Part shown: in pieces, positions 15,282 to 24,774 of the stretch
Position numbering within the stretch: position 1 is the stretch's first letter
Layout: the number at the start of each line of letters is the position of its first letter
DNA from: Acetomicrobium hydrogeniformans
Lineage (GTDB): Bacteria; Synergistota; Synergistia; Synergistales; JAFGMB01
Direction of reading: 5' to 3'
Assembly: GCA_016841745.1 (NCBI GenBank)
Contig: JAENYO010000003.1
Location: forward strand, 62,001 to 126,000
DNA: 64,000 nt
The notes under the pieces: model-generated
What the model saw: the letters and a program-made list of their open reading frames with translations, nothing else
The model's database searches: none
Told to the model about the DNA's origin: nothing
Translations under genes and position numbers: made by a program

Positions 15282-16970
15282 CTATTTCTTTTCAAAGGGC
15301 CAGCCGAGAATTCCGCCCTCGAGCAAGGCGATCTTTTTGAATCCAAGTCTTTTCAGGATGGAATAGGCATCCCATCCCCTGACGGAAATCTTGCAGTAAG
15401 TCACAATTTCCTTGTCCAGGGGAAGTGCCGGAGCTTTTTCCCAGAATTTTCCAAGGGGAATGTTGACCACCTCATCGTAAGGCAGCTGTCCATGGGCCTC
15501 TATCTCAGGAGGAGTTCTCAGATCCACGAGAACCACCTCTTCTCTTCTTTCCATTTTCTCCTTGAGCTGTGTTGCCGAATATGTCCTGAGCAGTCCGTCC
15601 ATCTTGTTCTTCAGGGCATTCGCTGCATGAGTTACCGGATCGAGAGCAGTGGTGAAGGGCGGAGTGTAAGCTATATCCAGGTCAGCCAGATCGTCAATGG
15701 TAAGGCCTCCGCTGACGGCCCCTACAAGAACATCCAGTCTCTTGTCTATCTTGCCTGTCCCGAAGGACTGGGCACCAAGGACCTTTCGTGTCCACCTGTC
15801 AGCAACAAGTTTGATCATAACTATGCCGCCCTGGGGCATGAAGTGGGGTTTGTCGGGGTCTACAACTGTTATTGAAACGGCGTCAAAACCGTTTTCCGCT
15901 GCCTGCTCTTCTGTCAGTCCCGTTTTACCAACGGTATATTCGAAGAGTTTCATTATGGCAGTACTCTGAACTCCTTTGAAGGAGGTTTCTTTTCCCGAGA
16001 TATTGTCGGCAATGACCCTTCCCTGGCGGTTTGCTGTAGAACCCATGGGCTGCCAGCATGGCTTTCCGGTTACTATATGACGGCCTACGGTGCAGTCTCC
16101 GCCGGCGTAGATATTGGGGTCGCTTGTTCGCATGCGGGAATTTACCGCGATGGCGCCACTTTCTCCAAGTTCTAAACCGGCCTCTTTTGCCAGGATTGTA
16201 TTGGGCCTGACTCCTATGGCCATAAGTATCATATCGGCCTCGATCTCTCTCTTGTCTGTCTTTACCCCGGTGACGCAGGAATTCTCTCCCATGATCTCCA
16301 AAACCTTTTCTCCTCCATAGAAGTTTATTCCCTTGCACTTCAGTACACAATTAACCCTGTTTCCGAACTCATTATCCACCAGAGCAGGAAGAGGATGGGA
16401 AAGAAAATCTACAACAGATACTTCGATGCCCCTGCCATGAAGGGCCTCTACTACTTCCATACCGATAAGACCGGCTCCTACCACAACTGCCTTTTTAATT
16501 TTTCCGCTATCAACGGCCGCCCTCATACCTAGAGCGTCTGGCATAGTCCACAGAGTGAAGACCCTGTTCAGGTCAGCCCCGGGAATGGGAGGTTTAACGG
16601 GACTGGCTCCAGTGGCCAGAACGAGTTTGTCATAGGGAAAGACCTTTTCCTCTCCACTGGCAAGATCAAGGGCGGTTACTTCTTTCTTTTCCCTGTCGAT
16701 CTTTGTTGCCATGTTTTTTGTTTTTACTTCCACGTGTTTGACATTCCGGAAGTAGTTCTCATCCCTGACAACGCCTATGGCTGTGGAAAGAAGGTCCTTG
16801 TATTCGTTAACTACTCCTCCTACATAATAGGGAAGTCCACAGCCTGCATAGCTGAGATATTCACCTTTCTCCAGCATGATAACTTCAGCTTCGGGGTCTA
16901 TCCTCATAAGCCTTGCAGCTGTTTTTCCTCCGCAGGCTACTCCTCCAACGATAAGAATTTTTTTGCTCAT
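15282..16970 (-). CDS. CoA-disulfide reductase-like flavoprotein with C-terminal rhodanese domain
   Basis: FAD- and NAD(P)H-dependent pyridine nucleotide-disulfide oxidoreductase of the single-Cys type fused to a rhodanese domain, 562 aa. N-terminal FAD motif G-G-V-A-C-G-G at 9-15; redox Cys44 in S-Y-A-G-C-G-L-P-Y-Y; second NAD motif G-A-G-L-I-G-M-E near 155; a dimerisation domain at about 330-450; then rhodanese (about 460-562) with active-site loop Y-C-K-I-S-V-R-G and C-terminal G-G-I-L-G-W-P. Start at 16970 is behind GAGGAGGAG. Relatives reduce CoA-disulfide, CoA-persulfide or polysulfide, so roles in sulfur reduction or oxidative defence are likely; which one is not decided by sequence. 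Confidence 0.92.
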   Translation of the reverse strand: MSKKILIVGGVACGGKTAARLMRIDPEAEVIMLEKGEYLSYAGCGLPYYVGGVVNEYKDLLSTAIGVVRDENYFRNVKHVEVKTKNMATKIDREKKEVTALDLASGEEKVFPYDKLVLATGASPVKPPIPGADLNRVFTLWTMPDALGMRAAVDSGKIKKAVVVGAGLIGMEVVEALHGRGIEVSVVDFLSHPLPALVDNEFGNRVNCVLKCKGINFYGGEKVLEIMGENSCVTGVKTDKREIEADMILMAIGVRPNTILAKEAGLELGESGAIAVNSRMRTSDPNIYAGGDCTVGRHIVTGKPCWQPMGSTANRQGRVIADNISGKETSFKGVQSTAIMKLFEYTVGKTGLTEEQAAENGFDAVSITVVDPDKPHFMPQGGIVMIKLVADRWTRKVLGAQSFGTGKIDKRLDVLVGAVSGGLTIDDLADLDIAYTPPFTTALDPVTHAANALKNKMDGLLRTYSATQLKEKMERREEVVLVDLRTPPEIEAHGQLPYDEVVNIPLGKFWEKAPALPLDKEIVTYCKISVRGWDAYSILKRLGFKKIALLEGGILGWPFEKK

Positions 16971-17172
16971 TACTTCTCCTCCTCTAATTGGCCACATACT
17001 ATATGTGAACCTTATAACTTATTGAAAGAAAATACCCTACACCCTAGAGGTATAATGCGAGCCGATAATTTTTGTCAATAGCAAGTTTTAAAACTGATTT
17101 CCGGGATAGAGTTTACGGGAAGGTTGAAAGATGCAGGATCTGACAAACATGCATACTTATCAATAGCTGATA

Positions 17173-18291
17173 TTAATCCAGGTCTTCCACTATGTTTTCA
17201 ATGATGGTATCTGAGGCAAAGGGGCAGGCATTTTTCAGGCAGTTTGTCTTCATTGTTTCGAGCATGTGGGGATTGAAGTAAAGTTTTTCTATTATCTCCA
17301 TGATCTCCACTTCGTTGTTTGCAAGAACTCCTGCACCTATTTCTTCAACGTGTGATGCGTTATTGATTTCCTGGTAGGGGATAGGCCTGAACATGAGGAG
17401 CGGTAATCCGCTGCTGAGTGCTTCACTTACCGTAAGTCCTCCCGGTTTCGTTATCAGAAGGTCGGAAATCGACATGAGTTCGTCCATGTTGTCGATGAAT
17501 TCATACTTGCGAAAGGTGATGCCGTTCTGGGAATGATAGGTAGCAAGACTGGAAAAAAGATCCCTGTTTCGGCCTGTAACGACAAGGATGTTCATTTCCA
17601 TATCTGAAAGATATAGGTTATCCAGTACCCTGAGTGCCACGCTGTCAGATATGGAGCTGGTAATGAAAAGGAGGGTAAATTTCCGCCCGTCCAGGTTGTT
17701 CTCCCCAAGGATCTTTTCAGGGTCTTCAATGTTGCTGAACCGTCTGGAAATAGGTATTCCTGAAAGGATTATGCGGTTTTCTTCCGTGCCCATCTCCATC
17801 AGCCCCTCCTTTACCGAATCACTGGCCACAAAGTACCTGTCGATTCCCTCCATGTACCACATTCTGTGAAATCCATAATCGGTTATGTTCACATAGATCT
17901 TTCCATTATATGTTCCTTCGGTTTTAAGTTTAGAGAGAACATAGGCGGGGAAAAAATGAGTGCATATGGAAGATGCAAGGGGATTGTCCCTTATGTATTC
18001 AAGAAAGCCTTCCACGTTCCTGGTGTTGAACTCTTCCAGGAACTGGATGAGGTTGCTCGAGTCCCTGTCCTGGTTGGTCAGTCTATAAAGGCCCTTAAGT
18101 GCTATCTGGGCATGTTCACTGGCAAATTCATAACCATTGCTGTAGGTCCATTTGAAAAGTTTGTTGGAAAAGGAAAGTATATCCAGAAGGACGCTGGGTA
18201 TACCTCTTTCATCAAGGGATTCCCTCAGCGCACCTGCAGCTGATCTGTGTCCGCTTCCTGCAGTGATATAGAAAAGATTGACCGGTCTCAT
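17173..18291 (-). CDS. MGDG-synthase/UgtP-type glycosyltransferase, copy 1
   Basis: Family GT28-like glycosyltransferase, 372 aa, with an N-terminal MGDG-synthase domain (Y-I-T-A-G-S-G-H-R-S-A-A-G-A-L-R-E at 8-24, lipid acceptor side) and a C-terminal nucleotide-sugar site (D-L-L-I-T-K-P-G-G-L-T-V-S-E-A near 282-296, then R-P-I-P-Y-Q-E). Members attach hexoses to diacylglycerol; a role in membrane or outer-membrane glycolipid synthesis is likely, sugar unknown. A close paralog lies at 43397-44530. It faces away from a small membrane-protein gene across 110 bases. Confidence 0.88.
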   Translation of the reverse strand: MRPVNLFYITAGSGHRSAAGALRESLDERGIPSVLLDILSFSNKLFKWTYSNGYEFASEHAQIALKGLYRLTNQDRDSSNLIQFLEEFNTRNVEGFLEYIRDNPLASSICTHFFPAYVLSKLKTEGTYNGKIYVNITDYGFHRMWYMEGIDRYFVASDSVKEGLMEMGTEENRIILSGIPISRRFSNIEDPEKILGENNLDGRKFTLLFITSSISDSVALRVLDNLYLSDMEMNILVVTGRNRDLFSSLATYHSQNGITFRKYEFIDNMDELMSISDLLITKPGGLTVSEALSSGLPLLMFRPIPYQEINNASHVEEIGAGVLANNEVEIMEIIEKLYFNPHMLETMKTNCLKNACPFASDTIIENIVEDLD

Positions 18292-18404
18292 ATTATCGCC
18301 ATCCTTCTTCTCTCCGCTCTAGAAGACTTTATCTGCTCTTTTTTATTATACTGAATTATATTAATATTGAAACACGTAGAAACCTTATTTACTGGAGGTA
18401 TATC

Positions 18405-18977
18405 ATGACCCCGGTCCTTTCGTGGATCATCTGGCTTGCTATGTTATCCTGCGGGATCCTGTCCTGGATATGCGCCATATTCCTTTTCCTGTCCATAAGG
18501 GAAAGTCCCCGCCTTTTGTCGGCGAGGACTGATAATCTGCTGATAGAACCCGAAAAAGCGCTCAAGGAGATATCCCTGCGTCTGCCTGAAAATTTTCCCG
18601 TCACCAGGACGGTGGACGGAGCCCTTGTGATAAAGATAGGCCTGTCCCGTCTTCAGATGAGTATCGAAAACAGGGATGGTGGTTCCAGACTTGCCTCTGT
18701 TCTTGATATGACAGGGCTAAACAGGGTTATGGTTACAATAATGGCGGTTCTTGTCCTTGTAGTGGAACCTCTTTTTATATTCGGCATCTCCCTGATCGTA
18801 TGGTTTTTTGCCCTCTCAAGCAGCGTGCCGGCCGTGAGATGGCAGACCCTTCAGGTCCTTCAGATGATCCACGTTCTATGGCCGCCCTTTCTGGTCTATT
18901 TTCTTTTTACAAGATTCAGGAGAGGAGCAAAGGAAACTGTTCAAAGCTTCCATACCCTCTTTGAAATGATGGGGTAG
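18405..18977 (+). CDS. Hypothetical membrane protein, 190 aa
   Basis: ATG behind ACTGGAGG. One transmembrane helix at about 5-30, a cytosolic or periplasmic section of about 70 residues with charged and polar residues, then two hydrophobic segments at about 105-135 and 155-170, and a basic tail (T-R-F-R-R-G-A-K). No family recognised. It ends 19 bases before the convergent TRAP permease. Divergent from the glycosyltransferase gene, so a link to envelope lipid work is possible but unproven. Confidence 0.75.
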   Translation: MTPVLSWIIWLAMLSCGILSWICAIFLFLSIRESPRLLSARTDNLLIEPEKALKEISLRLPENFPVTRTVDGALVIKIGLSRLQMSIENRDGGSRLASVLDMTGLNRVMVTIMAVLVLVVEPLFIFGISLIVWFFALSSSVPAVRWQTLQVLQMIHVLWPPFLVYFLFTRFRRGAKETVQSFHTLFEMMG

Positions 18978-18996
18978 CCTTTTCGCAGTAAGGCAG

Positions 18997-20979
18997 CTAT
19001 CCCTCCTGTAATTCGAGTTCAGCTTCCCGGCTTGACCACTTTTTCAGAATAATGAAGAGAATTCCCATTAACATGGTGGCCCCGACCTTGAAAGCAGTTC
19101 CTGGTAGAAATGCAGATATGGAACTGCAGAGGAAAATAAGCCTGATCATGGAATTCAATCTTATGAACATCCATCCCTGAAGAGCTGCTGCGAGTCCTAT
19201 AACTCCTGTAAAGGCCGAAACAACAAGGATAGTAAGGGGTACGATAGCTGGATTTTCAAGGAGGATCATGGGGCTGTAGATAAATGTGTAGGGTATCAGA
19301 TAGGCTACCATGGCTATCCTGGTTGCGTTAAAACCGGTTTGGCTCGGATTCCCTCCCGCTATTCCGGCACCTGTAAATGCTGCAAGGCATACGGGGGGTG
19401 TAAGGTCAGCCATTATCCCGAAATAAAAGACGAAGAGATGTGCTGCCAGTGGAAGAACACTCATCTTGATAAGGGCAGGGGCTATCATGGTGCTGGTGAC
19501 AATGTAGTTGGCTGTTGTGGGAAGACCCATTCCCAGAACCAGGCACGCCACCATTGCAAGTATCAGAGTAAGAAGCAGTCTTCCTCCTGCTATTTCTATA
19601 ATGTTGTTGGAAATGGTAAGGCCCAGAGCTGTCAGAGAGGAGGTTCCTACCACAAAACCCACAAGGGCACAGGCCAGGGCAACTCCCAGGGCACCCCTGG
19701 CTCCTTCTTCCATGGCCTCAAATAAAGATCTGAAACCCATCCTGGTATGCTGCCTGATCTGGGCTACTCCCAGCACAGAAATGATTCCCCAGAAAGCGGC
19801 TGCAAGGGGGGTATATTTCCTTAACAGCATGAAAATGATTACGGCCAGCGGAATAAGCAGGTGTCCATCCTTTGCCATGACTTCCTTGATCCTTGGTAGC
19901 GATTCCCGGGGGAGTCCCTCAAGTTTTTTGTCTTTAGCCCGTATATGTACGGCAATGAAAAGGGCAGAGTAGTACAGGATGGCAGGGATTATTGCCGCTG
20001 CTGCTATCCTCAGGTAGGAAATACCGAGGAACTCGCTCATGATGAAAGCTCCAGCCCCCATTATTGGCGGCATAAACTGTCCTCCGGTGGAGGCACACGC
20101 CTCTACCGCTCCGGCAAACTCGGGCTTGTATCCCACCTTTTTCATCAGCGGGATGGTAAAGGCACCTGTGGTTGCAACGTTGGCCACGGAGGATCCGTTT
20201 ATGGTTCCCAGCATTCCTGATGCAACTATGGCCACCTTTGCTGGTCCTCCTGGAGAATGGCCGGCTACAGCGAGGGAAAGCTCGTTGAAGAATCTAGCCC
20301 CTCCGCTTTTACTGAGGAAGGCTCCGAAAAGAATAAACATAAAGACAAAAGTACTCGAAACTCCAAGAGCTACTCCGAATATTCCTTCCTGTGTAAGGTA
20401 CATATGCTGGATTATTCTGGCAATGGAGTATCCCCGGTGCATGAACATATCAGGCATATATCTTCCAAAGAAACAGTAAAGCAGAAAAAGGACGCTCAGG
20501 CATGGAAGGACATTTCCAACCACCCTTCTTCCTGCTTCGAGGACAAGGAGAATGGTCATTATGCCCAGCCAGATCTCATGAGGCTGAACATGTGCTCCTC
20601 TTTCGGCGATCACGTTAAAGAAAAGAGCTATGTAGGCCGTTCCTATGCCTGCAAAAAGAGCCAGGATCCAGTCATACCAAGGGATGGTCTTTCTGCTCAG
20701 GGTCATTTTCGCAGGGTATAGAAGAAAGACCGCAACTATAGCGAAGGTCAGGTGTACTGCCCTGTGAATGGAAGTAGGCAGAAGGCCTATTCCCGCTGTA
20801 TACATGTGAAAACAGGACATGGCCACCAGCCACAGCGAAACTATTGTTCCCTGTGGTCCAACAAGACGTCTGTAACGGCTTTCCACATCATATTGTTCTA
20901 CCAGATGCTGTATATCCTCTTCTTCAAAAGTTTCTTTTTCAACGATAAGAGTATCATCCGGCTTGTCTATTTTTCCCAT
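18997..20979 (-). CDS. TRAP transporter permease, fused 4TM/12TM subunits (second system)
   Basis: Fused TRAP permease, 660 aa, inner membrane, paralog of the one at 1254-3209 (shared stretches G-M-L-G-T-I-N-G-S-S-V-A-N-V and G-M-G-L-P-T-T-A-N-Y-I-V). The start ATG at 20979 follows AAAGGGG with 8-base spacing; the GTG at 20988 would touch that site. It is preceded by its TAXI binding-protein gene and a hairpin in the 80-base gap that probably lowers permease expression relative to the binding protein. Substrate unknown. Confidence 0.92.
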   Translation of the reverse strand: MGKIDKPDDTLIVEKETFEEEDIQHLVEQYDVESRYRRLVGPQGTIVSLWLVAMSCFHMYTAGIGLLPTSIHRAVHLTFAIVAVFLLYPAKMTLSRKTIPWYDWILALFAGIGTAYIALFFNVIAERGAHVQPHEIWLGIMTILLVLEAGRRVVGNVLPCLSVLFLLYCFFGRYMPDMFMHRGYSIARIIQHMYLTQEGIFGVALGVSSTFVFMFILFGAFLSKSGGARFFNELSLAVAGHSPGGPAKVAIVASGMLGTINGSSVANVATTGAFTIPLMKKVGYKPEFAGAVEACASTGGQFMPPIMGAGAFIMSEFLGISYLRIAAAAIIPAILYYSALFIAVHIRAKDKKLEGLPRESLPRIKEVMAKDGHLLIPLAVIIFMLLRKYTPLAAAFWGIISVLGVAQIRQHTRMGFRSLFEAMEEGARGALGVALACALVGFVVGTSSLTALGLTISNNIIEIAGGRLLLTLILAMVACLVLGMGLPTTANYIVTSTMIAPALIKMSVLPLAAHLFVFYFGIMADLTPPVCLAAFTGAGIAGGNPSQTGFNATRIAMVAYLIPYTFIYSPMILLENPAIVPLTILVVSAFTGVIGLAAALQGWMFIRLNSMIRLIFLCSSISAFLPGTAFKVGATMLMGILFIILKKWSSREAELELQEG

Positions 20980-21011
20980 TAACTGCACCCCTTTATCGGT
21001 AAGGCACTAAA

Positions 21012-21043
21012 AAGGGGATAGATCTTATTGGATCTACCCCCTT
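21012..21043 (-). terminator. Intercistronic hairpin between TAXI and permease genes
   Basis: AAGGGG-A-TAGATC (21012-21024) pairs with GATCTA-CCCCCTT (21031-21043). It lies 16 bases past the binding-protein stop, a position typical for partial termination or mRNA protection in transporter operons. Confidence 0.6.
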
Positions 21044-21059
21044 GGAATATTCTTTCTTC

Positions 21060-22013
21060 CTAGTTAAGAACACCTATTTCCTTATAATACTTTTCTGCTC
21101 CCTCGTGGAGAGGAACAAGAATGTACTTGATGTTCTCTTGAGTCATTGTTTCCATTTTTGCTCTTACTGCAAGGAGATCTTCCTTACATTCAAAGAGTGA
21201 TTTTGTCATATTGTAGACAAGTTCGGCATCCATTGCTTCGTTGATGGCTATAATATTCCAGCTTGCGTAAGTCTTTACGGGGTTGGTCTGTCCCTTGTAG
21301 TAGTTTGCGGGGATGTCGAAGGGAACCCAGTAGGGTGTTTCGTTAATGACCTTGTCCATGACATCCTGGGGCACATCGATAAAATCAACCAGTCCCAGTG
21401 TCGTTACTTCTACCACTCCCGCCATGCCGAGGGATCCGACCATGACCGCTGCATCAATGCGCTTGTCGCCGAATGCTTTGGCAGTATCGCCTACTCCAAG
21501 ATTTTCAGCTTTGATATCCTTATCAGGATCTATTCCGGCAGCTCTTAGTATCTGTTTTGCAGTGACCTCTGTTCCGCTGGCAACTGCACCTATGGAAACT
21601 TTTTTGCCCTTGAAATCAGCAAGGGTTTTAATTCCGCTGCCCTTGGCGACCATAAGCTGGGTTGGTTCGGGATAGAGAGGTACCATTGCCCTTATGAATT
21701 TCTGAGGATTGTTGTCGTACTTTCCTTTGCCAAGATAGGCATAATAATAGAGTCCGTCCATAAAAGCAGCATCAGCCTCTTTGCTTGCCATAAGTTCGAT
21801 ATTGTTCACAGTTCCCCCAGTGGACTGTGCACTTGCCTTGATGCCATCGATGTGGTCGTTCCATATCTTAGCCATGGTGGCTCCCAGCGGATAGTACGAA
21901 CCTCCGGTACTTCCCGTTCCTATGTTGACAAATGTTACTGCCCCTGCGGAGCAAACCATTAATCCGATCAGTGCTGCAGCGCAAAAAGCGATAGTAAAAC
22001 CTTTCTTGAACAT
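21060..22013 (-). CDS. TAXI-family TRAP transporter solute-binding protein (second system)
   Basis: Secreted TAXI binding protein, 317 aa, with signal peptide cleaved near S-A-G-A-V and the N-terminal signature F-V-N-I-G-T-G-S-T-G-G-S-Y-Y-P-L-G. The start at 22013 has AGGGGGG upstream; an extension to 22049 has none. First gene of a two-gene operon with the fused permease. About 30% or more of residues visibly match the protein at 200-1159 in the signature regions, but the two differ enough to expect different ligands. Confidence 0.93.
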   Translation of the reverse strand: MFKKGFTIAFCAAALIGLMVCSAGAVTFVNIGTGSTGGSYYPLGATMAKIWNDHIDGIKASAQSTGGTVNNIELMASKEADAAFMDGLYYYAYLGKGKYDNNPQKFIRAMVPLYPEPTQLMVAKGSGIKTLADFKGKKVSIGAVASGTEVTAKQILRAAGIDPDKDIKAENLGVGDTAKAFGDKRIDAAVMVGSLGMAGVVEVTTLGLVDFIDVPQDVMDKVINETPYWVPFDIPANYYKGQTNPVKTYASWNIIAINEAMDAELVYNMTKSLFECKEDLLAVRAKMETMTQENIKYILVPLHEGAEKYYKEIGVLN

Positions 22014-22218
22014 CAAATTCCCCCCTAAAATTATGTTAAAACATTGCAAGGAACAGTGTATAAGATTGTAACTGTTTTAGCAATGCTTTTTTTTCGCAAT
22101 ATTTAGATAATACCCTGCTCATGTATGGTGTGCAATCATTGCATTTAGCCTTTCCTGTAAAAAGTTAGGTTATAATATTGACAGCCCGGCAAAATGCCGT
22201 TACTGGAGGGACTCTTCC

Positions 22219-23202
22219 ATGTTACCAAGAGTATTTGTTGCGACTAACATTCCCGATATAGGTCTCGATATGCTTCTGACAAAGGCTAATTTCGAGATAT
22301 GGAGAGACATAGAGCCGCCTGTAAGGGAGTATTTTCTTGAACAGATCTCCATTGCCGATGGAGTGGTAGCCATTCCTGGAGCGACAACTAAAATGGATCG
22401 GGAAGCAATTGATGCCGGTAAGAATCTGAGGATCATAAGCAGCTACAGCGTGGGTTATGACCATATCGATGTGGAATATGCAACAGAGAAGGGAATCCTT
22501 GTTACGAATACCCCCGGAGTTCTCACTGATGCAACAGCAGACCTGGCCTTTGGACTTCTTCTTATGGCAGCCAGAAGGATGAGCGAAGGAGAAAGGCTCA
22601 TGCGTTCCGGAGGCTGGAGGTACTGGGGTCCCAGAATGCTTCTGGGCCAGCAGGTGGCCGGATCCTCCCTTGGAATAATCGGCCTTGGCCGGATAGGCCA
22701 GGCCATGGCAAAGAGGGCCAGGGGTTTTGATATGAAGCTTTACTACACCGGAAGAAACAGAAGACCGGAACTGGAAAAAGAACTGGGAATATCATTCCTT
22801 TCCTTTGAGAATATCCTGGGGACCTGTGATTTTATTTCCATTCACTGCCCCCTCTCTCCGGAGACGAGGAGTCTCATCGGAGAAAAGGAACTGAAGATGA
22901 TGAAGGACACGGCCATTCTTATTAATACAAGCAGGGGCCCTGTCGTTGATCAGAAGGCCCTTGCCAGAGCCTTGAAGGAGGAGTGGATCGCCGGGGCAGG
23001 ACTGGATGTCTTCGAGAAGGAACCCATGGATCCCGAAGACCCCCTTCTGCAGCTTGATAACATTGCCATGACGCCCCACCTTGGAAGCGCAAGCGTCAAG
23101 ACCAGGGAGGATATGGCCACTATGGCTGTAACCAACCTTCTTGCAGGACTGGAAGGAAAGGTCCCGCCCAATCTTCTCAATCCCGAAGTTCTGAAAAAAT
23201 AA
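22219..23202 (+). CDS. D-isomer 2-hydroxyacid dehydrogenase (glyoxylate/hydroxypyruvate reductase-like)
   Basis: NAD(P)-dependent 2-hydroxyacid dehydrogenase, 327 aa, usual length. Nucleotide motif G-L-G-R-I-G-Q-A near 154-161; catalytic Arg in N-T-S-R-G-P near 235; Glu in D-V-F-E-K-E-P near 265; His in M-T-P-H-L-G-S-A near 285. The pattern fits glyoxylate reductase (GyaR) best; D-lactate or phosphoglycerate-type substrates are possible. Start behind GGAGGG, divergent from the TAXI/TRAP operon across about 205 bases with a TATAAT near 22172. It could reduce or oxidise the acid taken up by that transporter, but this is inference. Confidence 0.9.
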   Translation: MLPRVFVATNIPDIGLDMLLTKANFEIWRDIEPPVREYFLEQISIADGVVAIPGATTKMDREAIDAGKNLRIISSYSVGYDHIDVEYATEKGILVTNTPGVLTDATADLAFGLLLMAARRMSEGERLMRSGGWRYWGPRMLLGQQVAGSSLGIIGLGRIGQAMAKRARGFDMKLYYTGRNRRPELEKELGISFLSFENILGTCDFISIHCPLSPETRSLIGEKELKMMKDTAILINTSRGPVVDQKALARALKEEWIAGAGLDVFEKEPMDPEDPLLQLDNIAMTPHLGSASVKTREDMATMAVTNLLAGLEGKVPPNLLNPEVLKK

Positions 23203-23701
23203 TCCAACACCAGACAGATAACTGAAAAAACAGGAATAATAAGGCCGGACAGAATTAATGTCCGGCCTGTGTCTTCAGGCCAACTCAGAGATAATGTCAT
23301 GTTTTCGAAGTAGGTGTCAAATAGATAATCATTTCGATTTCCTCCGCAGTTCTCAGATTTACTTCAATAGTAAAGCGATTTTAAATTTTCTCTGCGAAAC
23401 CTCTGCTTGGACTCGAAGAGTCCCTGCGGTTAATCGATTTTAGAATTTGGATTTTCGATTATACCCATAGAAAACCTCTGCGGTTTACTGTGGGGTTTAT
23501 ACGTAAAAATGCATTCCTCCGTGCTTACAGTCCGCCTTAACGTTTTTGTATGATTGCCTACGGTCCGGCCCTCAATGCTTTTGTTAGTGGTTCTCGACGG
23601 ATTTGCGGCGGATTCCTCAGATCTTCTTCCGTGCTCTCAGTGGTAGAAAAGGGTTTTGGCTAGAGTTCGTGCGGTTTTTCCCGGTTCGCTCCATGTTTAC
23701 C
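23203..23701. other. Intergenic region with terminator and decayed repeat
   Basis: After the terminator at 23242-23268 there is about 430 bases without a credible gene. Short C/T- and G-rich phrases such as CCTCTGCGG recur, and 23595-23610 (CGACGGATTTGCGG) matches the core of the dispersed repeat at 40068 and 51100. Confidence 0.4.
23242..23268 (+). terminator. Terminator after the hydroxyacid dehydrogenase
   Basis: AGGCCGGACA (23242-23251) pairs perfectly with TGTCCGGCCT (23259-23268), loop GAATTAA, 40 bases after the stop codon. No long T-run follows. Confidence 0.7.
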
Positions 23702-23730
23702 TTGACACAATAGACCCTCAAGTTTATGAT
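23702..23730 (+). promoter_or_regulatory. Promoter of tyrA
   Basis: TTGACA (23702-23707), 17-base spacer, TATGAT (23725-23730), 36 bases before the tyrA start. Confidence 0.75.
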
Positions 23731-23765
23731 TCCCGACAATTACACTGAAAAGAAGATGAGAAAAT

Positions 23766-24632
23766 ATGGCATTATCAGACCTTAACGTTGGAATAGCAGG
23801 ACTTGGTCTTATAGGAGGCTCCCTTGCGGCGTCCCTTGGAAAATCGGGAGCGGCAAAGCAGGTTTTTGGATGGAACCGAAACCCTGAAGCTCTTAGAACT
23901 GCCCTTGGTATGGGCTTTGTGTTCGAGCCCTGCTACGCTGCCGCGGAATTTGCAGACACCATTGATGTACTGATCCTGGCAGTGCCCCTCCGCAACATGG
24001 AGGCGGTAAGTCTCAAACTAAAGCCCTTTTTTAAAAAAGAACCCCTTGCGGTTATGGATGTTGGGAGTACTAAAAAGGAAATAGGGGAAACCCTCTCACG
24101 GATCTGGGGAGGAGCCTATGTAGGACTCCATCCAATGGCAGGAAAGGAGTACAGCGGAATTGAAAATGCATCTCCTGACCTGTTCAGGAAGGCTGACTGT
24201 GCTATTGTTCCTCATGGTCTGACCGATCCTGGGGCTATGGAACTGGCTGCAGAAATAGTTTCCTCCATAGGTTCAAATGCTGTCTATCTGGATCCGGATG
24301 AGCATGACAGGATACTTGCCTGTGTGAGTCATATCCCGACCATACTTGCTTCTTCCCTTGCATTACTTGCGCATGAACAGAAAAAGAAGTATCCCAACCT
24401 GCCCAGAATGGTAGGAGGGGGTTTCAGGGATACATCCAGGGTGGCTTCAGGTCCAGCCTGGCTTGCCGCTGATATGTGGGCTACAAATCATGAAAAGATG
24501 GATGTTCTCCTTGACAGATTGATAGAAATATTGCAAAATTTCAAAAACTGTTCTCCCGAGAAATTTGAAGTGATGGCTGAAGAGGGCAGGATCTCCCGTG
24601 AGGCTATTCTCAGGGAAATAGTAGTGAAATAG
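23766..24632 (+). CDS. tyrA: Prephenate (or arogenate) dehydrogenase
   Basis: TyrA-family enzyme, 288 aa, NAD(P)-dependent oxidative decarboxylation of prephenate or arogenate in tyrosine synthesis. N-terminal dinucleotide motif G-L-G-L-I-G-G-S at 11-18, D-V-G-S-T-K near 100, H-P-M-A-G-K-E-Y-S-G near 124, and H-D-R-I-L-A-C-V-S-H-I-P near 182 with the catalytic and substrate-binding His/Arg. No ACT or chorismate mutase domain. Weak ribosome site (AAGAAGATGAGAAA). It opens the aromatic block and is followed by the Phe leader, so read-through from its promoter meets the Phe attenuator before pheC. Confidence 0.93.
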   Translation: MALSDLNVGIAGLGLIGGSLAASLGKSGAAKQVFGWNRNPEALRTALGMGFVFEPCYAAAEFADTIDVLILAVPLRNMEAVSLKLKPFFKKEPLAVMDVGSTKKEIGETLSRIWGGAYVGLHPMAGKEYSGIENASPDLFRKADCAIVPHGLTDPGAMELAAEIVSSIGSNAVYLDPDEHDRILACVSHIPTILASSLALLAHEQKKKYPNLPRMVGGGFRDTSRVASGPAWLAADMWATNHEKMDVLLDRLIEILQNFKNCSPEKFEVMAEEGRISREAILREIVVK

Positions 24633-24667
24633 CGTATAAAATCAGATTTCATCAGGAGGTGAAACCC

Positions 24668-24760
24668 GTGAAACTCCATAACATGTTTAATAATGTATCT
24701 TTCTTTTTTAGCTTCTTTTTTAGCTGCGGGTCCCCTCCTGGAGCTCTGGATGCTATTTGA
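24668..24760 (+). CDS. Phenylalanine leader peptide
   Basis: GTG behind AGGAGGTG encodes a 30-residue peptide with F-F-F-S-F-F-F-S at residues 12-19 and Phe 7, closely like the enterobacterial pheA leader design though not homologous by visible sequence. GGGTCCC at 24728-24734, inside the leader frame, can pair with GGGACCC (24779-24785) of the terminator, giving an antiterminator when a ribosome stalls on Phe codons. A competing hairpin AGCTCTGG/CCAGAAGCT (24742-24772) overlaps the stop codon. Downstream gene is the prephenate dehydratase-type pheC, which fits Phe control exactly. Confidence 0.92.
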   Translation: MKLHNMFNNVSFFFSFFFSCGSPPGALDAI

Positions 24761-24774
24761 CCAGAAGCTTTTCA

